From Piscicola geometra (Eukaryota > Annelida > Clitellata > Hirudinida > Piscicolidae), in assembly GCA_943735955.1 (NCBI GenBank), contig OX030958.1, positions 9,567,126 through 9,631,125 of the forward strand: DNA of 64,000 nt, in the 5' to 3' direction. Shown piece after piece: positions 41,043-54,619 of this stretch (within the stretch, counting starts at the first letter, position 1; each line of letters starts with the position of its first letter). The translations under genes were made by a program, and so were the position numbers. The notes beneath the pieces were generated by a model. That model made no database searches. It saw only the letters and a program-made list of their open reading frames with translations, and was not told the DNA's origin.

Positions 41043-44000
41043 TCATCTATCGTAATTATCGTCACTATCGGTAGTGATGTCTTTCAGCTTGAGTACTTTC
41101 ACTTCTGCCCCTGTTAAGATGGTGTTGTTCTCTTCCTTGTCGCCTAAATGTGACAACAAGATACCAAAAGTTACCTGAAAAGAGTTATCGATATAATAAT
41201 AAAGGTTTTTTATTTTAAAAATAAACCAAATAGGTTTATTAATTGTTTATTATCAAAAATTAAAGTTTAAAAAAGATGACTTGTGACCTTTCTATTGGGA
41301 ATGCTTAAAAGAGTCGCTAGTGGTTCTATGCCCGCCTTTCCAGTCTTCTGGTCGAAACACACCATCTTGCACCGGGTGCATAAGTCAATGTTCTGTCAAT
41401 TTATGAGAAAGTTTTAACGTAAAGCGTAAATATTATTGCAAATTCTCATATACATTTAAATTAAAAATATTTTAGAGAAATGGGCGACGCTTGCAGTGTG
41501 TGAATATTTGAAATAAATAAAAAATAAATTTCCGGAAACCTTGAAAACGTGTCCAGCCACCTCGATCATGTCCCACAAGTCCTCTTCGAAGGGTGTGTTC
41601 GTGTGCACTAGCATGTTTGCTCGGAACCTCTGTGCCAGACCATCATAGTCTGCATTTTAGGAGTATGTTCAAAGTGTCGTTACAAATTATAAATGGAATT
41701 TAAAGGCGTTAAAATAAGTTATTTCGTTTGACGTATCGAAGTTTATTTTAGAGTAAAGTTTTAGACGAGGGTTTTTACAGCATATTGGTTGCCTTTTACT
41801 AGCCTAGAGTTTCATCAGCATCTTTTTCTTTGATAAGTTGAAGGATGGAGGCCAGACTACTGGAGCCTATCAGAAGGTATTCTGCCTCGTTTGAGAATGA
41901 TATGGTGTCTTCGCTACCACCTAAGGGGCGTTTTAAGGCAAGCTGATTAGACATTATTGACATTTAAATTATTATTTAAAATTTATTCAAAAGTAACTTA
42001 ATTGGAACTTCTCAAGTTTGATAAAGAAATATATTTAAAGTTTTTAAATATAAATAAAATAGTCCATAAAAAGAGCTATTCTTTTCAATTTGATGTAACT
42101 TCTTTTCTTCACATTTAATAAAATCACTCTTCTTTATCAGCTTGACTCCTTCCATCTTTAAAGCACTACAAAACCACTGATTTAAGCGATCAGACGTCAG
42201 GCCGCTTGAGAAAGCCTTTTTACAGCACGTTTTTTCCACTTGGCAATAAGCATCGTCTTCAAATGGTACTTCAATTGACTGTTCTGTGTGCCGGTGGTGT
42301 GTTTGGTGAATGATAACTGCGGATTTCGAGTATTTCTTTGGTTTTCGAGTTAAATACAAAAAAAGTATAAAAAGGGAAAATCTCAATCAGGTGAAAATCC
42401 TTTTTCGAATCAAATCTTTGGGATCCATAATTCTTTAAAACCAATTTTAAATGCATTCTTATTCATGACTAACAGGCACCTTCGTAGGTGACAACAAGTC
42501 CCTCTCCATCGGGACTTAGGTGGGGTTTGAAGGCGGAAAGGTGTGGGTGTCTCTTCTGAGTGAGTGTTCGCCAGCATGCGTCTACCAACACCCACCATCT
42601 GTCCAGCGCTAAACCACGCTTCGTTATTTTGCTTGAGCTTATCTGGTTTTTCACAAAATCAAGTTTATTTCCAATTAGGTATTTATAGAAGAATATTAGA
42701 AGATCAAAAGTTTTTTTTGCTAAATCAGCTATTTTGGAAACTATCTTACTGATCATTATTATTTCTAAAAGTTTAAAATTAACGAACTTCAACACTAGCG
42801 CACGACTTGATGGGATAGACATACAGACGCTCAATCCACATGCGTGACTCGACCGCAGTGGGAACATCCCTTACCACTCCCGACTCCAGCATGGCATTTC
42901 CTGGCTCAACAAAACAGTTTTGGAGCCAGGAAAGAAAATAATCAGCGTCGGAAAGAGTGGAGAAGTAGCCGAATGACACCCTCAGAACTCCTGTTGGTTT
43001 ATTCTTCAGCATGTCCAAACCATCTCCACAACGCTTTCCCAGCTATGAAGATTTTAGTTTATCTTAGAAATACTTGATGATTGTCATGAAAAATAATTTT
43101 ATTCCAAATTCACTTATCAAACACATTTCTCTATTTTACACTACTTTCTTTTCCCATCACCCATTCAGAGTTGAAATTATATAAAAAATTTAAGATGGGA
43201 ATCTGTCTACAAAGTTACAAATAAACGACGCATTTAGCGTAATTATTGGCTTTTTAGGACGTTCAACAATTTTTACAAAAAGTCAACCCTCCTCTCCAAC
43301 TTTTGTCAACTTTATCCAACTCAAACCTTGTAGTTTTCCAGGCAATCTTCCACCGAAAGACCCAAGCATTCATTGCAGGCTCCGTTATTGCACAGACAAC
43401 CTGCTCGCATGTTGATGTGGTGCAGGCAGGCTATGTCTTGTACCTTTGTAGAGGCGAAATGTAACTAAATGATGAGTTTTGAATTGTGTATATTCTATGT
43501 TAATCAAAACTCATCATTTAGTTTCATTTACTAATAGACTGATAATAAATGTACGGACCTTAGAATATCCAATAAAGGATCCATCGGTACGGCGTAGGTT
43601 GAAGGTGAGCAGGGGCGTTTGTGTGCTTGCATCCGTGAAGTCCGTCTGGTTGTAACATTGCACCACCTTTTGTGTGTGTGTTTTTTATTCTTTCAATGTT
43701 TGAGATTCTTTTCTAATTAATGAATTACTCTAAAGTTTTTTTAAATCTAAAAAGATGCTGAATCAGTTGAAAGATATACTCTCAAAAAATATTATAGACA
43801 ATTAGAAAAACAAAATCAGTTTGAAAAGACACGCAAACCTTTTGGTTGTTGGAGTAAGTGAGGCGTGAGAGGTGTTCGTATGCGTGCGTTGCTAACCAAA
43901 AAGTATGCGTTGAAATCTCTTCCATTGAGCCTTCAAAAAAAGAGATGGATTCATCATTTATATCATTGGTTTTGAAAGAGAAGAGTGGGTTCAATTCTAA

Positions 44001-46131
44001 CATAATAAAGGATATAAAAGATTAAATAAATAATATTAAAAACGTTTTATTATAAATTAACTTATAAACATTAAGATCCTTAGATGATAGATATAAATAG
44101 GAATAGGATATTTTTATTTTCGATATTTATTATATTTCTAGTCCACCTGCGATTGCTTGAAGTGCTTCGAAGCCATGTTTGACTGCTAAAACCTCAAGGA
44201 AGGCAAGGGTCCCGTCTTCAAATCTAGAATATTTTCCCAATTTTTCTGATATTTAATACTATTTTTTTTTACAATTATTTTCTCTTCATAATGAGTTTAT
44301 TAATTTGTGAAAATAATACTCACTTGAGTTTTAAATTGTCTCAAATAAAAATATATTTTCAAAAATTTAATTTATCGACGAATTATAACAATGGTTCACC
44401 TGGCAACAAAGTCTTCTTTAGAAACGGTTACCATGGGAGCACCATGCAACAGCATCTCGACACTGCCCCCTCCGAAGTACCTCCCCTCCTTCTGCAGGTA
44501 ACGTCTGCTTGTGTTCTTGACCAGGAGACAACCTGGTTTGGTTGGAGGAGAGAGATAGAGAAATAAAGGAGAGGAAGAAATAAGGAGTAAAGAAAAGGCG
44601 AATAGTGGTTGATAAAAATGTTTTCAAATATTTATTATTGCTATATGAAGCTTCATCATGTGTTAGTATGAAAGTTTTTTTCAAACAAACTTTATTTTTC
44701 AATTGGCACTTCACTATAATAATACAAGACACTCACCTAGACCGGTGGGAAATCCGAATATCTTGTAGAAGGACAAGCAGACAAAGTCAGGCGAACAAAG
44801 AGAAAGATCTATGCGACACGTAGAGGCACAAGTAGAGGCATCTAGAAGGACAAGCCAGGGTGACTTGTGGTTCAGGAAGTGGATCTTTTGAATGGGTGAG
44901 ATCCACGATAAGGGATTTTTAAGGCCTGGTGGGGTTTCGGTCGTTTGTATTTTTTCCATTTTTAGATTTGATGAAGTTTATATAGAATTATACAAAATCG
45001 TATTTTAATTAATTTAAATTTATTCTGTTTTTTATCGTTCCAAACCTGTGAAGTTGCTTGAGGCAGGATAAGCGAACAAGTTCACGTCCTCTCCTGCATC
45101 GGTGAAGCTTTGTAACACTTGATTCTATTAAATAATCCAAAGAAATGCATTATTAAAAAACTTTTTTTTTTACTTTCAAAAATAAAATTAAATATTATAA
45201 AATCATTAGATAAATGACTATCGAAAGTTTAAAAAACTAATTAATCCACCCACCCATCCATCTACTCACCTTTGCTAGACTTTCTTCTACCTCCTTTCTA
45301 CTCACGCAGACACTCTCCACAACATCATCATCAAGAGCACCTCTGATACCAACCACTGAAGTATGATTATCATGCAGGTAGGCAAACAGCTGCTTTTTAT
45401 TCTTATTAAGTTCCATCTCATTAAAACTGTTATTTAATTGTTTTCCGCAAGTTGCATCTTCATTCTTGTTTTTTTTATCACCATTGAGATCCTCATCACA
45501 TTCCCTTATACATTCACTGCTTCCACTCTTTCCATCCTCATAGCAGCCTGTCGCATCTGGTGAGATTTCTCTTCTTTTGAATTGCAAAGAACTGGACAGC
45601 AGTCTTAAGGCATCTGTTGAGTTCTTGGTGAAGATGACAGTGTAATGACTCAGAGAGGTGTTGAAGTGATCCAAGATTCTGTTAAATAAAATCCAATATT
45701 TTGTTAAATCCTGGAATTCTTATGCGAAATCCAGCCAGTATATATTTATTTATTTATTGAAATCCTATTTAATTTCTAATAAGAATTTTTACAGTTTTTG
45801 TTGAAAAATAAAAATTGAGAACAGTTGCAATTGTTTAACCTCTTTCTGACCTGCGCAACTACATCAGACGTCTTGTTGCCAAGGTTATTGTTGCTGTGCG
45901 GGTTGCCATAGTGTTGGTTGCTAAGGTCTTGAAAGTAGTTTTGGAGGTGTAGTTGTGAGTAGACGGAAGAACCGGCGTTGTCAAGATAAATCTCATCTGA
46001 TTTAATATTTTATTAATTTTAAATAAAATTTTCAGAATTCTTTTTTCGTATCAAATACCTTTCAAATGACTAAACTGTGTACTCCTGGCCTTTTCGATTC
46101 TTTCGTTTAAAGTCTTCCTCACTTCATCCAT
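41043..46131 (-). CDS. MOCOS: Molybdenum cofactor sulfurase
   Basis: The enzyme sulfurates the molybdenum cofactor of xanthine dehydrogenase and aldehyde oxidase. About 15 exons run from MDEVRKTLNERIEKA (46131) to the stop at 41043. The NifS-like PLP domain includes IYLDNAGSSVYSQ and HYGNPHS (46000-45850), HDNHTSVVGIRG (45380), the PLP-lysine segment SFYKIFGFPTGLG (44770) and the persulfide Cys loop AGCLCNNGACNECLG (43400). The MOSC half follows: YVYPIKSCASVEV (42800), EAEYLLIG (41870), RFRANMLVHT (41600) and CTRCKMVCFDQKTG (41380). A Lys/Asn/Glu-rich insert of about 50 residues interrupts the PLP domain near 45400-45580. Around 42780 the join to the next exon skips about ten residues of the family, so a small exon may be missing from my model. 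Confidence 0.88.
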
Positions 46132-47224
46132 TCCATAAATACTTAAATACTTATTTTATTAATTTCTTTTAACTTTCCATTAAAGTATTGAATTGTTCAT
46201 AAAAACTTTGTATTTCTTTTACAAAATTAAAATATTTTAAATGCGTTTTAAGGGCACATATGTTCAGCATTTGAAATAACAAGACAATGACAAGATTCGA
46301 GTCTTACAGACTTCACATTGGGGCAAACACTTGAAAAGAACCCCAAGATAGTGGAGGATCATACATTTTGATAAAGTTTTAATCGAAACTTGAGTGATGT
46401 TTGCGCAGAGCTCGTATAACCGTGTCATACACTGTTAAATTAATAAAATGTGAATCTTTATTTTGAATTAATTGTATATTGATTTCAAATAAGAGGTACA
46501 TGGTGTTTTACACTATTTCGGTTTCAATCTTTTCAACTCATGAATAAGGTATTACTAATATTATTATAAGTTATTATTATTAATATGTTAATATTATTAT
46601 TATTATTATTGAGATCTTTGGCTAAATTTGCGGAATAAACGGTTTTGGGTATAATATATTAAAATGTTAAATTCTTAAGTCTAAATAAAAATTACATTTA
46701 ATTAATTAGAATGTTTTTAGTGCGAATGTTGGTTGTTTTGAATCTGTCAAGGAATGGCCGCAGCAGACCAAGATGGCCGCAGGGAATCAAGTGAGCTGCG
46801 GCATAAAGGAGAAAGCCTTCCATAGCAGCAGCAGTTCCAGTGCTGGCAAGGACTTCTCCTTCACCCTCTATCGCAGCCTCGGCACCAGTAGCAAGACAGA
46901 AAATTGAGAAAAACGATGATTGTGTTTTGTGGTTTTGAGGATGATGTGGTTATGATTGTGCTGTGGTATGAGTGTTGTTACTGTTGTGATAATTGAATAT
47001 TTTATTGGTGGAGATAGTGATTTTTTGGCGGTGATTGTCATAGTGGTGTGGGTGAGGTTGGACTATTGAGGTTTATTGTTTTTTAAAAATATATTTAAAT
47101 TGATATATATACATATATTGGTAGTGGTCTAAAAACCGTGTTATTTAACACATTTATTTGAAAAGAGCTATATAAATGCCTGTGATTGATTGATTGGTTG
47201 GTATTTTTTTTAAATAGTCCATAT
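46132..47224. other. Interval between MOCOS and SINE
   Basis: AT-rich with one exon-like patch at 46721-46907, described separately. Positions 47161-47200 carry AGAGCTATATAAATGCC plus (GATT)n, the tail motif also seen at 8336. ATTATT runs lie near 46560-46610. Confidence 0.45.
46721..46907 (+). CDS. Possible orphan terminal exon, unrecognised
   Basis: A clean acceptor (GTTTTTAG at 46720) opens a frame of about 61 codons ending at TGA 46907, with non-repetitive GC-richer sequence (KEWPQQTKMAAGNQVSCGIK, then a Ser run and FSFTLYRSLG). The first ATG is at 46773. Upstream exons were not found. It could be a real last exon, a retrocopy fragment or chance. Confidence 0.3.
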
Positions 47225-47454
47225 CGTTCACAGCTTGACAGACGCAGGCCGTGTTACAATGGTTCTAGGAACCATGGTCCTTATGCGCCGAGACGCCACT
47301 CCACACGACGTACACATCTTTCAATGCATACGTCGCAAACACCGCATCATATACACTAGGTATATGATAGTTCACGGTTGCCTATCAGGGATTCGAACAG
47401 GCTACCTTTAAGTTGCAAGTCCGACGTCTACCATCTAAGCCATCCACGCTCCCC
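47225..47454 (-). mobile_element. tRNA-derived SINE, copy 2
   Basis: Reverse-oriented relative of the element at 11056: head GGGGAGCGTGGATGGCTTAG, box B GTTCGAATCC, and the same body and end. Scattered substitutions between the copies indicate separate, not very recent, insertions. Confidence 0.85.
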
Positions 47455-47801
47455 GGTATTATTAAAGAATAAAATGTAAAGATTTGATAAATTAATTCTT
47501 CATAGAGGTTGTAAGGACGGTTCCAAATGTCGAAGTAAATGACGCTTTTGAGGAAACTATGTACACAAAGAAACGATTTGAATAATGATCATTTTTTGAA
47601 AACTTTTCAAAATAAAAGCTATTGAAAATCCTAAATGCATACGACGATTTTTAACCTAATAAGAATCATCCATTAATAACTGACATTAACATTTCCTTTT
47701 CACCCCAAATACCTTATTCTCTTTCAGTCCTCTCTTCCTTCTATCACTATCTCTCTTCCCCTATTATCTACCCATCCATTCTTCACCATTTTCGCCAAGC
47801 C

Positions 47802-50269
47802 TCACCACCACTTCTCGTATCTGATATTCTCTGCCTTGAGACCCAACCTGTCCAGCTGGTCTACTGTATCGTCGATCATATTATACGGCCCACACACGTA
47901 AGCCACCACATTCGAGGGCGCTTCAAAGTGGCTTCTAACACGTCGCCCTAGCGCCTCTTCGTCCAAACGTCTGCGTCCTGTTTATTTGTCGATTATAATT
48001 TAATAATTATTGTTAATTAATTAGTTAGTCAATGATTCAGCTCGACTAGGACATTTAATTTAGATGATTTAATAATGCTTTCAATTATTGAATTTTTATA
48101 TTTTCAATAATTAATCACCCATCCTTACTGGTCATCGTCACTGACGAACCAATCAGATGCCTCCTTTCCTCATCATCATCATCAGCACCACCACTAGAGG
48201 ATGACGTCACGATGAATTCGACGCTGAGGCCTTCAGTGGCGTTTGCAAGCGAAATGAGGTCATCCTGTCGTGAAATGACGGCCAGTTTAAAGTAAAATTT
48301 TTTTAACTTTTCAAATTAATTAATGTACAAAAAATCTAATTAAAAACCATACAATACTACGATTATCATAATTTAATAATAGTCTTTCCTGAAATAAAAT
48401 TTATTTTTATGAAATTGAACATATTAATTAATATTATTCAAACCTTAAAGATGAGCTCTTCTACACAACAAGCCGAATATATGAGGTGTACTTTTTTAGT
48501 GACATTATTGAGAATATCATCATTACTATTGCCATTACTCATTTTTATAAAATCTTTATTATTAATATTATTATCTCTATTTACATTTTTATTGTTGTTG
48601 TTACTTGCATGATGATGACAATAGTAGGCAACGTGCTTGAAGATCGAGATCAGGGGGTTGATACCAACCCCGCCAGCAATCAATAACAACTCTACAGACT
48701 TTTTATTCTTATTATCATAATTGCTATCATTATTATTATTGATATCATCATCATCATCATCAGGACTTGAGTGGGAATTCAGGGTGGAGAGGTGGTGGCG
48801 AAGGTCGAAATAGACTTCCCCTCCTAACGAAACACCCACCTCTGTTCCCTCGGTGCACTGTGGTGGAAAGGCTTCACTTTGGCATACATTGGATTTTTTA
48901 ATTAGCTACTTAATTTAATTCATTTTTCAATTAAAGCTACATAACTTATGCGGAAAAAAATTTAAGAATTGATTACGTAGACAATAAAAAGCTGCATAAA
49001 GAGAAATATATTTAGTTGAATAGAAATTGTAATTAATAGATTTTAAAAAAAGGAAATGACATACTTAATAATTAAGTCTTAATTAAATAGAAAATTGTGA
49101 AAAATCATTAAGAAGTACCTGATTATGAACCCATTGTGTTGGCGAGAAGTTGGATAGCTTGATGGCTAGTTGTAGGATGCCTGAACTGCTGTGGTGGTGA
49201 TGAGGATGGTGGTGGTGATACTGATGATGATGCTGATGATGGTGATGGTGGTGATATGATAATGATTATATTGATGATGATGAAGATTATCAAAATGATC
49301 ATAGAATAGTAGATACAAAATAAATGTCAATAAACCTCTTTATAAACAATGCACATTCGATGGACACATTTGATTAAATATACTTAGGAATAATTAATTA
49401 TTAACGAAAAAATGTATTTATTTCAATAAGCTGATAGCACCTCAGTTGTTCTGGTGAAGAGCATATGGAATAGCCCGCTACCTTGCAAAAAATACGGTAA
49501 TTAAGTAAGTCTATTGATAACAATTAAAGAAAGCTTTCGTACAAAATTGATATCTTGCAAAAGAAAAAAAAATCATACCCTAACCTTATCAATGCCTGGA
49601 GCCTGGAAGTCCACCCTGGGTAAGTAGTATTTTTAGTAGTCATTAAAGAGAATTCTTCTATTAGTCATAGGAATTTAAAATTTAAATAATAGGTATTTTT
49701 GAAAAAAAAACATATTTTAATGTATGAAAAAATAACTTTTATTAAATTATTAATATTTTTTATAATAAAAAATTTGGATGAGATTCAATAAAGTTAAACC
49801 ATTGTCCAGCCTTGAAAGTGAATGAAGGAGGATGCAAAGAAAGAGTGAGAGACTTGACTGAGCTTGAGAGGTTCTTGACTTCCACAACACTCGCCCTCAC
49901 CTCTTCTGCTTTACTCTGAAGAAGAAAACTTTGTGATTTGATTACTGAATTTAAAATGAGATTAAATTAAAAAAATTAAATTACAACAAACCATAGGAAA
50001 ATTTAATGCAGATGGATTTTTCGGTGTTCGAGAACAAAAATACCTTTTAATAAAAGTGAGTATAGTTATTAGGTCAATAATTAGATCAAATTTATATTGA
50101 GGATATTTTGAAACTGTCTATTTAAATTCTTTAAAAAATTATTTCTCATTCTTTCATAAAAAAATTACATTCTTAATTAAATAAGTTAGATAATTATTAC
50201 ATTTAGAAGTCACACTGACCTGTAGCTGTAGCAATTCTTTGGGACAAGTCTATACAAAATTGGATTCAT
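47802..50269 (-). CDS. OXNAD1: Oxidoreductase NAD-binding domain protein 1, mitochondrial
   Basis: About eight exons. Exon 1 (50269-50220) encodes a basic, Asp/Glu-free start (MNPILYRLVPKNCYSY) typical of a mitochondrial presequence. The flavin-binding barrel follows (FTFKAGQWVDFQAPG at about 49830-49590; GYSICSSP at 49480; LAIKLSNF and WVHNQ at 49110-49180). The NAD-binding part has IAGGVGINPLISIFKHV (48650) and YVCGPYNM (47890) and ends with the family's terminal EKWW. Two Asp/Asn-rich inserts (about 48500-48770) flank the GGVGINP loop and are not in the vertebrate protein as I recall it. Substrate and partner are not known for this family. It is transcribed divergently from SYAP1. Confidence 0.85.
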
Positions 50270-50652
50270 TACATCTATATCATTTGTGTGAAATTTATAA
50301 TAAAAATCCAACCTAGTATTAATACCAATGTAGAAATGTCTAAAATCAAGTTTGAACTATTTACACACTTAAAAGCTAAAAGTTAAGGTTTTTAAAAGTT
50401 AAAGGACCAAGTAGCTGTGAGAATTTAAAAGTAAATAAAAAATTAGTTTAGTGTAAAAAGTATTTCAAAATTTAAAAAGTGTATGAACTTTTCAATAATA
50501 TTTATTAATGTCTTTAATAAACTTCACTTTGAAGCAAGAAGCTATAAATAGTGTGAGAAATAATAACAAAGGCTTTTGTCAGTTGTTTTTTTGCGTTTGA
50601 TTTTCATCTAACACCTATCCGACATATTACGCCACTACACCACCATTCAAAA
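50270..50652. promoter_or_regulatory. Head-to-head promoter interval OXNAD1 / SYAP1
   Basis: The two start codons point away from each other across 383 AT-rich bases, so the promoters lie within it. No TATA box is placed convincingly on either side. Confidence 0.5.
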
Positions 50653-53605
50653 ATGTCCTATTTATTTGGAGATGTCGCTTCATGGCTGGTGGGCAAGTCG
50701 TTTGCAGACGAAGACGAAGAAATAAATGTTAAAGAACCAAATGAAGGAATAGTGGGAAATAAAGATGGTGAAAATGAGGAAAAAAAGGAAAAAATTAAAG
50801 ATGGAGAAAATGATAATGATGATGATGAAGGTGGAGAAAAGGAAAAGGTGGAAGGAGAGGCAGAGACAGAAGCGTCTTCTGGATATGATCTGGAGGAAGT
50901 TTCATCAATGGCCTACCACAAGGCCAAAGATATTGGAAGTTGGAGCTGATGAAAAGATGAATTAATAAATGCATGAATGAATAAAATTTTAATAAAAATT
51001 AATCTTCAAATCATTATCAAAAACTCCTATCTTATTTCTAAGGTTATATCTTCAACCTTGGCAAGTTTTATGGCAAGCACGTCGCAAAGACTGCTCAAGA
51101 CATCAAGGGGGTGATTGAGGAGAAGGTGGAATGTGTATGATTGCTGTGCCATTAATTAACTTCTGTTAATTAATAATTAATGAACTATGAGTCTTTAATT
51201 AATTAATTTTTTTTGCAAACTAAATAAAAGTCTTTAATTAATTTTTTTTCTCAGTTTCATACAAATTAAAAACTATCTGACCTTTTTGCAACCCTCTCAT
51301 TGCCATTCAACAAGAGCATCATCTTTCCAATCCAGACCCTGATTGGCGACTTCACGCGTGAACAAGAGAAGTTTGTCACCACTAACAAGGTGAAGAAGGT
51401 AATGATAACCATCATCATCATAATCATATTAATAATAGTAATATATTAATAATAATAATAAAATATTAGTAATGATGAAATATTGATAATAATAATAAAA
51501 ATAAAATACTATTAATAATAATAAAATATTATTAATAATAGTAAAATACTATTAATAATAGTAAAATATTATTAATAATGATAAAATAATAATAGTCATC
51601 ATCATAATAAAATATTATTAATAATAAAAACAGGGGGTTGCAGCGGACATGTGCGTGCCTCCGTGGGTGGGCTACAACGAGGAGGAGACGATGAAGAAGC
51701 AGATACTCGACCTCTCGAAGGTGGTCAGGGGGTGGAGGGAAGGGAGGAGAAGAAATGAAAGAGGGGAGGGTTGAAAGAGAGAAGGTGTATTTAGAAGGAT
51801 GAGTTGAAAAAGAGAAAATGTAATTAAAGGGGGCAGAGAATGGAAAGGAAAAAGAATTAAAAAGGGAGAAAATAGTTTCAAGCGTAGAGGAAAAGTATGT
51901 TTTTTGAATTATATTGAACAACAAATGAACCATACCCCTACGTTACCCACCCACCCCCATCCCCCCTACCCTACGTTACCCACCCACCCCCACCCCCATC
52001 CCCCCTACCCTACCCACCCACCTTCACCCTACCCACCCACCTTCACCCTACCCACCCACCCTCTCACCCACCCTCACCCATCCACTCACCACCCACCCAC
52101 CCTCTCACCACCCACTCACCACCCACACACCACAGGACAAGAGGAACCTGCTGAGGGACCCTCCGAAGGGCATCCAGTTCCACTTCGACTCGGACGCCAA
52201 CCACCCCCTCGCACTCACCATGCTCCAACTCGACCCCACCCTCAACTCACTCCGCTTCAAGCTCGTACCCAAACAGTCTGTGGTGTCGTGTGGGGGGTGG
52301 GGGAGGGGGGGCTGGTATCCATCCATCCATCCATCAATCCATTCACACATGCATCAATTCATCCATCAATGCACACAGGATCAAGGAGGAGGTGTTCTGG
52401 AGGAACTACTTCTACAGAGTCTCCCTCATCAAACAATCCACGCAACTCTGCTCTCTCGCCTCCCCCTCTGGTCATCATCCTCCTCATCATCATCATTATC
52501 ACCATCCTAATCCTAATCATCATCATAATAATATTATAATTTCAATTAATGTCATCAGTCACTAACCCGACCAATTATTAATTCTGTTTCCCCATTATAA
52601 CTCTCACTTATCCTTTCGCTCTTCAATGCAGATTCCTTCAAAAGTGGCGCCAAGGCATCATCAGCTTCGGAGCCTGAAGGACAGGCCGAGGTCGAGAAGG
52701 AGTCGAAGGTTTCGTCAAGTGTTTTTTTGTTTTGTTCATTCACCATTCATCATTCATTACACAATTCACTCAATTTAATAAACCATTCACCAAATTCATT
52801 ACATAATTCACCAAATTCATTACACCATTCATCATTCATTACACCATTCACTCAATTTAATAAACCATTCACCAAATTCATTACATAATTCACCAAATTC
52901 CTTAAACAATTCAAAAGTCAACCACCACGACAATACCATGACAATCTTCAATTAAACGCCCTCTAGACCGAGGATGAACCCGAGTTCGTGAGTGACTCAT
53001 TCAACAACGACAACCTGGGCGATGATGATGATGATCTCTACAACGCCATGCAACAACTAAACACCTCAACGCGCGATGGTGCTGATGACGATGCTAAAAA
53101 ATCAGGAGACGTCGCGAAGGGTGGTTAGTGTTACGTGAGCACTCTCCATCCCCTCCCCCCGTCGACCAATTACCAACCCACCAAACTTCTCCCCGCCCCC
53201 TACCCCACCAACTTCCCACATACCCACGCTCACTAAAGTAATCATACCACCCACCCCACACCAACCACCCACTCCACACCAACAAATCATACCACTCACA
53301 CACACACACACATTACAAAATGTCATCAACCCATCATAGGTAAAGGCAACACTGGCAATGATGGAGGACAAGATGGAGAGAAGAATGAGGAGGAGGAGGA
53401 GGAGGAGGGGGAGGGAGGAGTGGCGGAGTGGGAGGTGGAGTTGCACGCGGAGTTACAGGAGTATGAGGTGGTGAGTGATGACGCCCTGGAACAGGACATA
53501 ATGCAACAGTTGAATGCTGCTACTGCTGCTGATGATGATGGTGGTGCTGATAATGATGGTGTGGGTGCTACTGTTGGTGGGGTTAAGGAGGTAAGTGGTA
53601 ATTGA
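50653..53605 (+). CDS. SYAP1: Synapse-associated protein 1 homolog (BSD domain)
   Basis: Nine exons close in phase: 50653-50940, about 51044-51130, 51336-51398, 51634-51720, 52136-52275, 52379 to about 52465, 52632-52708, 52977-53123 and 53340-53605. Conserved blocks in order are [67 protein letters not shown] and the BSD-type motif [18 protein letters not shown], then acidic EFVSDSFN and [11 protein letters not shown]. The vertebrate protein acts in Akt/mTORC2 signalling and at synapses; that role here is inference. The first exon adds a Glu/Lys/Asp-rich stretch. The final codons contain GAG|GTAAGT, a strong donor, so the true C-terminus may lie on a further exon. Confidence 0.88.
51940..52135. 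repeat. CCCACCCACC / TTCACCCTA repeats in SYAP1 intron
   Basis: Short C-rich tandem units (ACCCACCCACCTTCACCCT) run up to the acceptor at 52135. Confidence 0.75.
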
Positions 53606-54619
53606 AGTTGATTGAATTTTGGGATGGAATGTAAGTGGTGGATGGGTTAATGGATGCATGTTTGGGTTTATGAATGTATGAATGAATGAAAGGTTTTTTA
53701 TAAATGAATGAATGGATAACTAATAGCATAACTGATTATTGTGGTGGTAGGTAGGCTGCTTAGTGCAGGCAACTACATGAATTTATGCACTTGAAGATTC
53801 ATGTGGAGATGAATGGATGAATAGATGGGTGGATGGATGCATGGATGATGAATGAATAAATGAATGGATTAATAGATTATGTCGGTTCTCGACTTGAAAA
53901 TATGTACATGCTTTCAAACAATTCCAAGGTGAATCTATACGCACTAATTGTTCTTTGTTTCAAATGATCTTTTTTATCTTCTGTGATTTTTCTAATCATA
54001 ACCCATGTAAGCTTATTTAACTAGCAGTACCGAACAAATATCAATGCCAAAACATAGAATATTTTGTTACTAATTTTAGTTTTCTCGGTTTAACCTAATT
54101 TAAAATTATATTTAAATAGTTTATTTTTCACTTTCTCTTTACCACTTCGCAATATTAATAGATTAGTTTTTAAACAACTACATCCATGAAAGAACTTCAG
54201 TTCTATATATTATCCGATAAATTAAGTTGACTGGGAAAACTTCCAATTGAACTAAAATCGTTTACTTTTAAATTGATTTTATCATCGAGTTTTTGTTTAA
54301 TAAAAGTCCTGTAACATTAAAAGTGCGTATTACGTTATATGTGTATGAATCTTTTGACTGATTGGAAAGTTAAGGTTTATAGTCCTTAATTTATATACAG
54401 ACATTCGTAGATACTATACACATTTAATGTTTGTTAATATTTTGTAATAAAAAAGAAATCCCTCAAAATACAATGAAACGTATTTACACTGAAATAATAT
54501 CAAAGCCTAAAATGACAACTATGAATTCGAAAAAAAAAAATAATAATCTGGTAATATTTCATAAACTAATTGATCTCACATTCCTACAATAATTAATATA
54601 TTCATAAGTATAATTATAA
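53606..54619. other. Spacer between convergent SYAP1 and SUDS3
   Basis: GAATGAATGGAT-type repeats at 53650-53880, then AT-rich DNA. No gene seen, apart from a possible terminal SYAP1 exon that I could not place. Confidence 0.45.
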
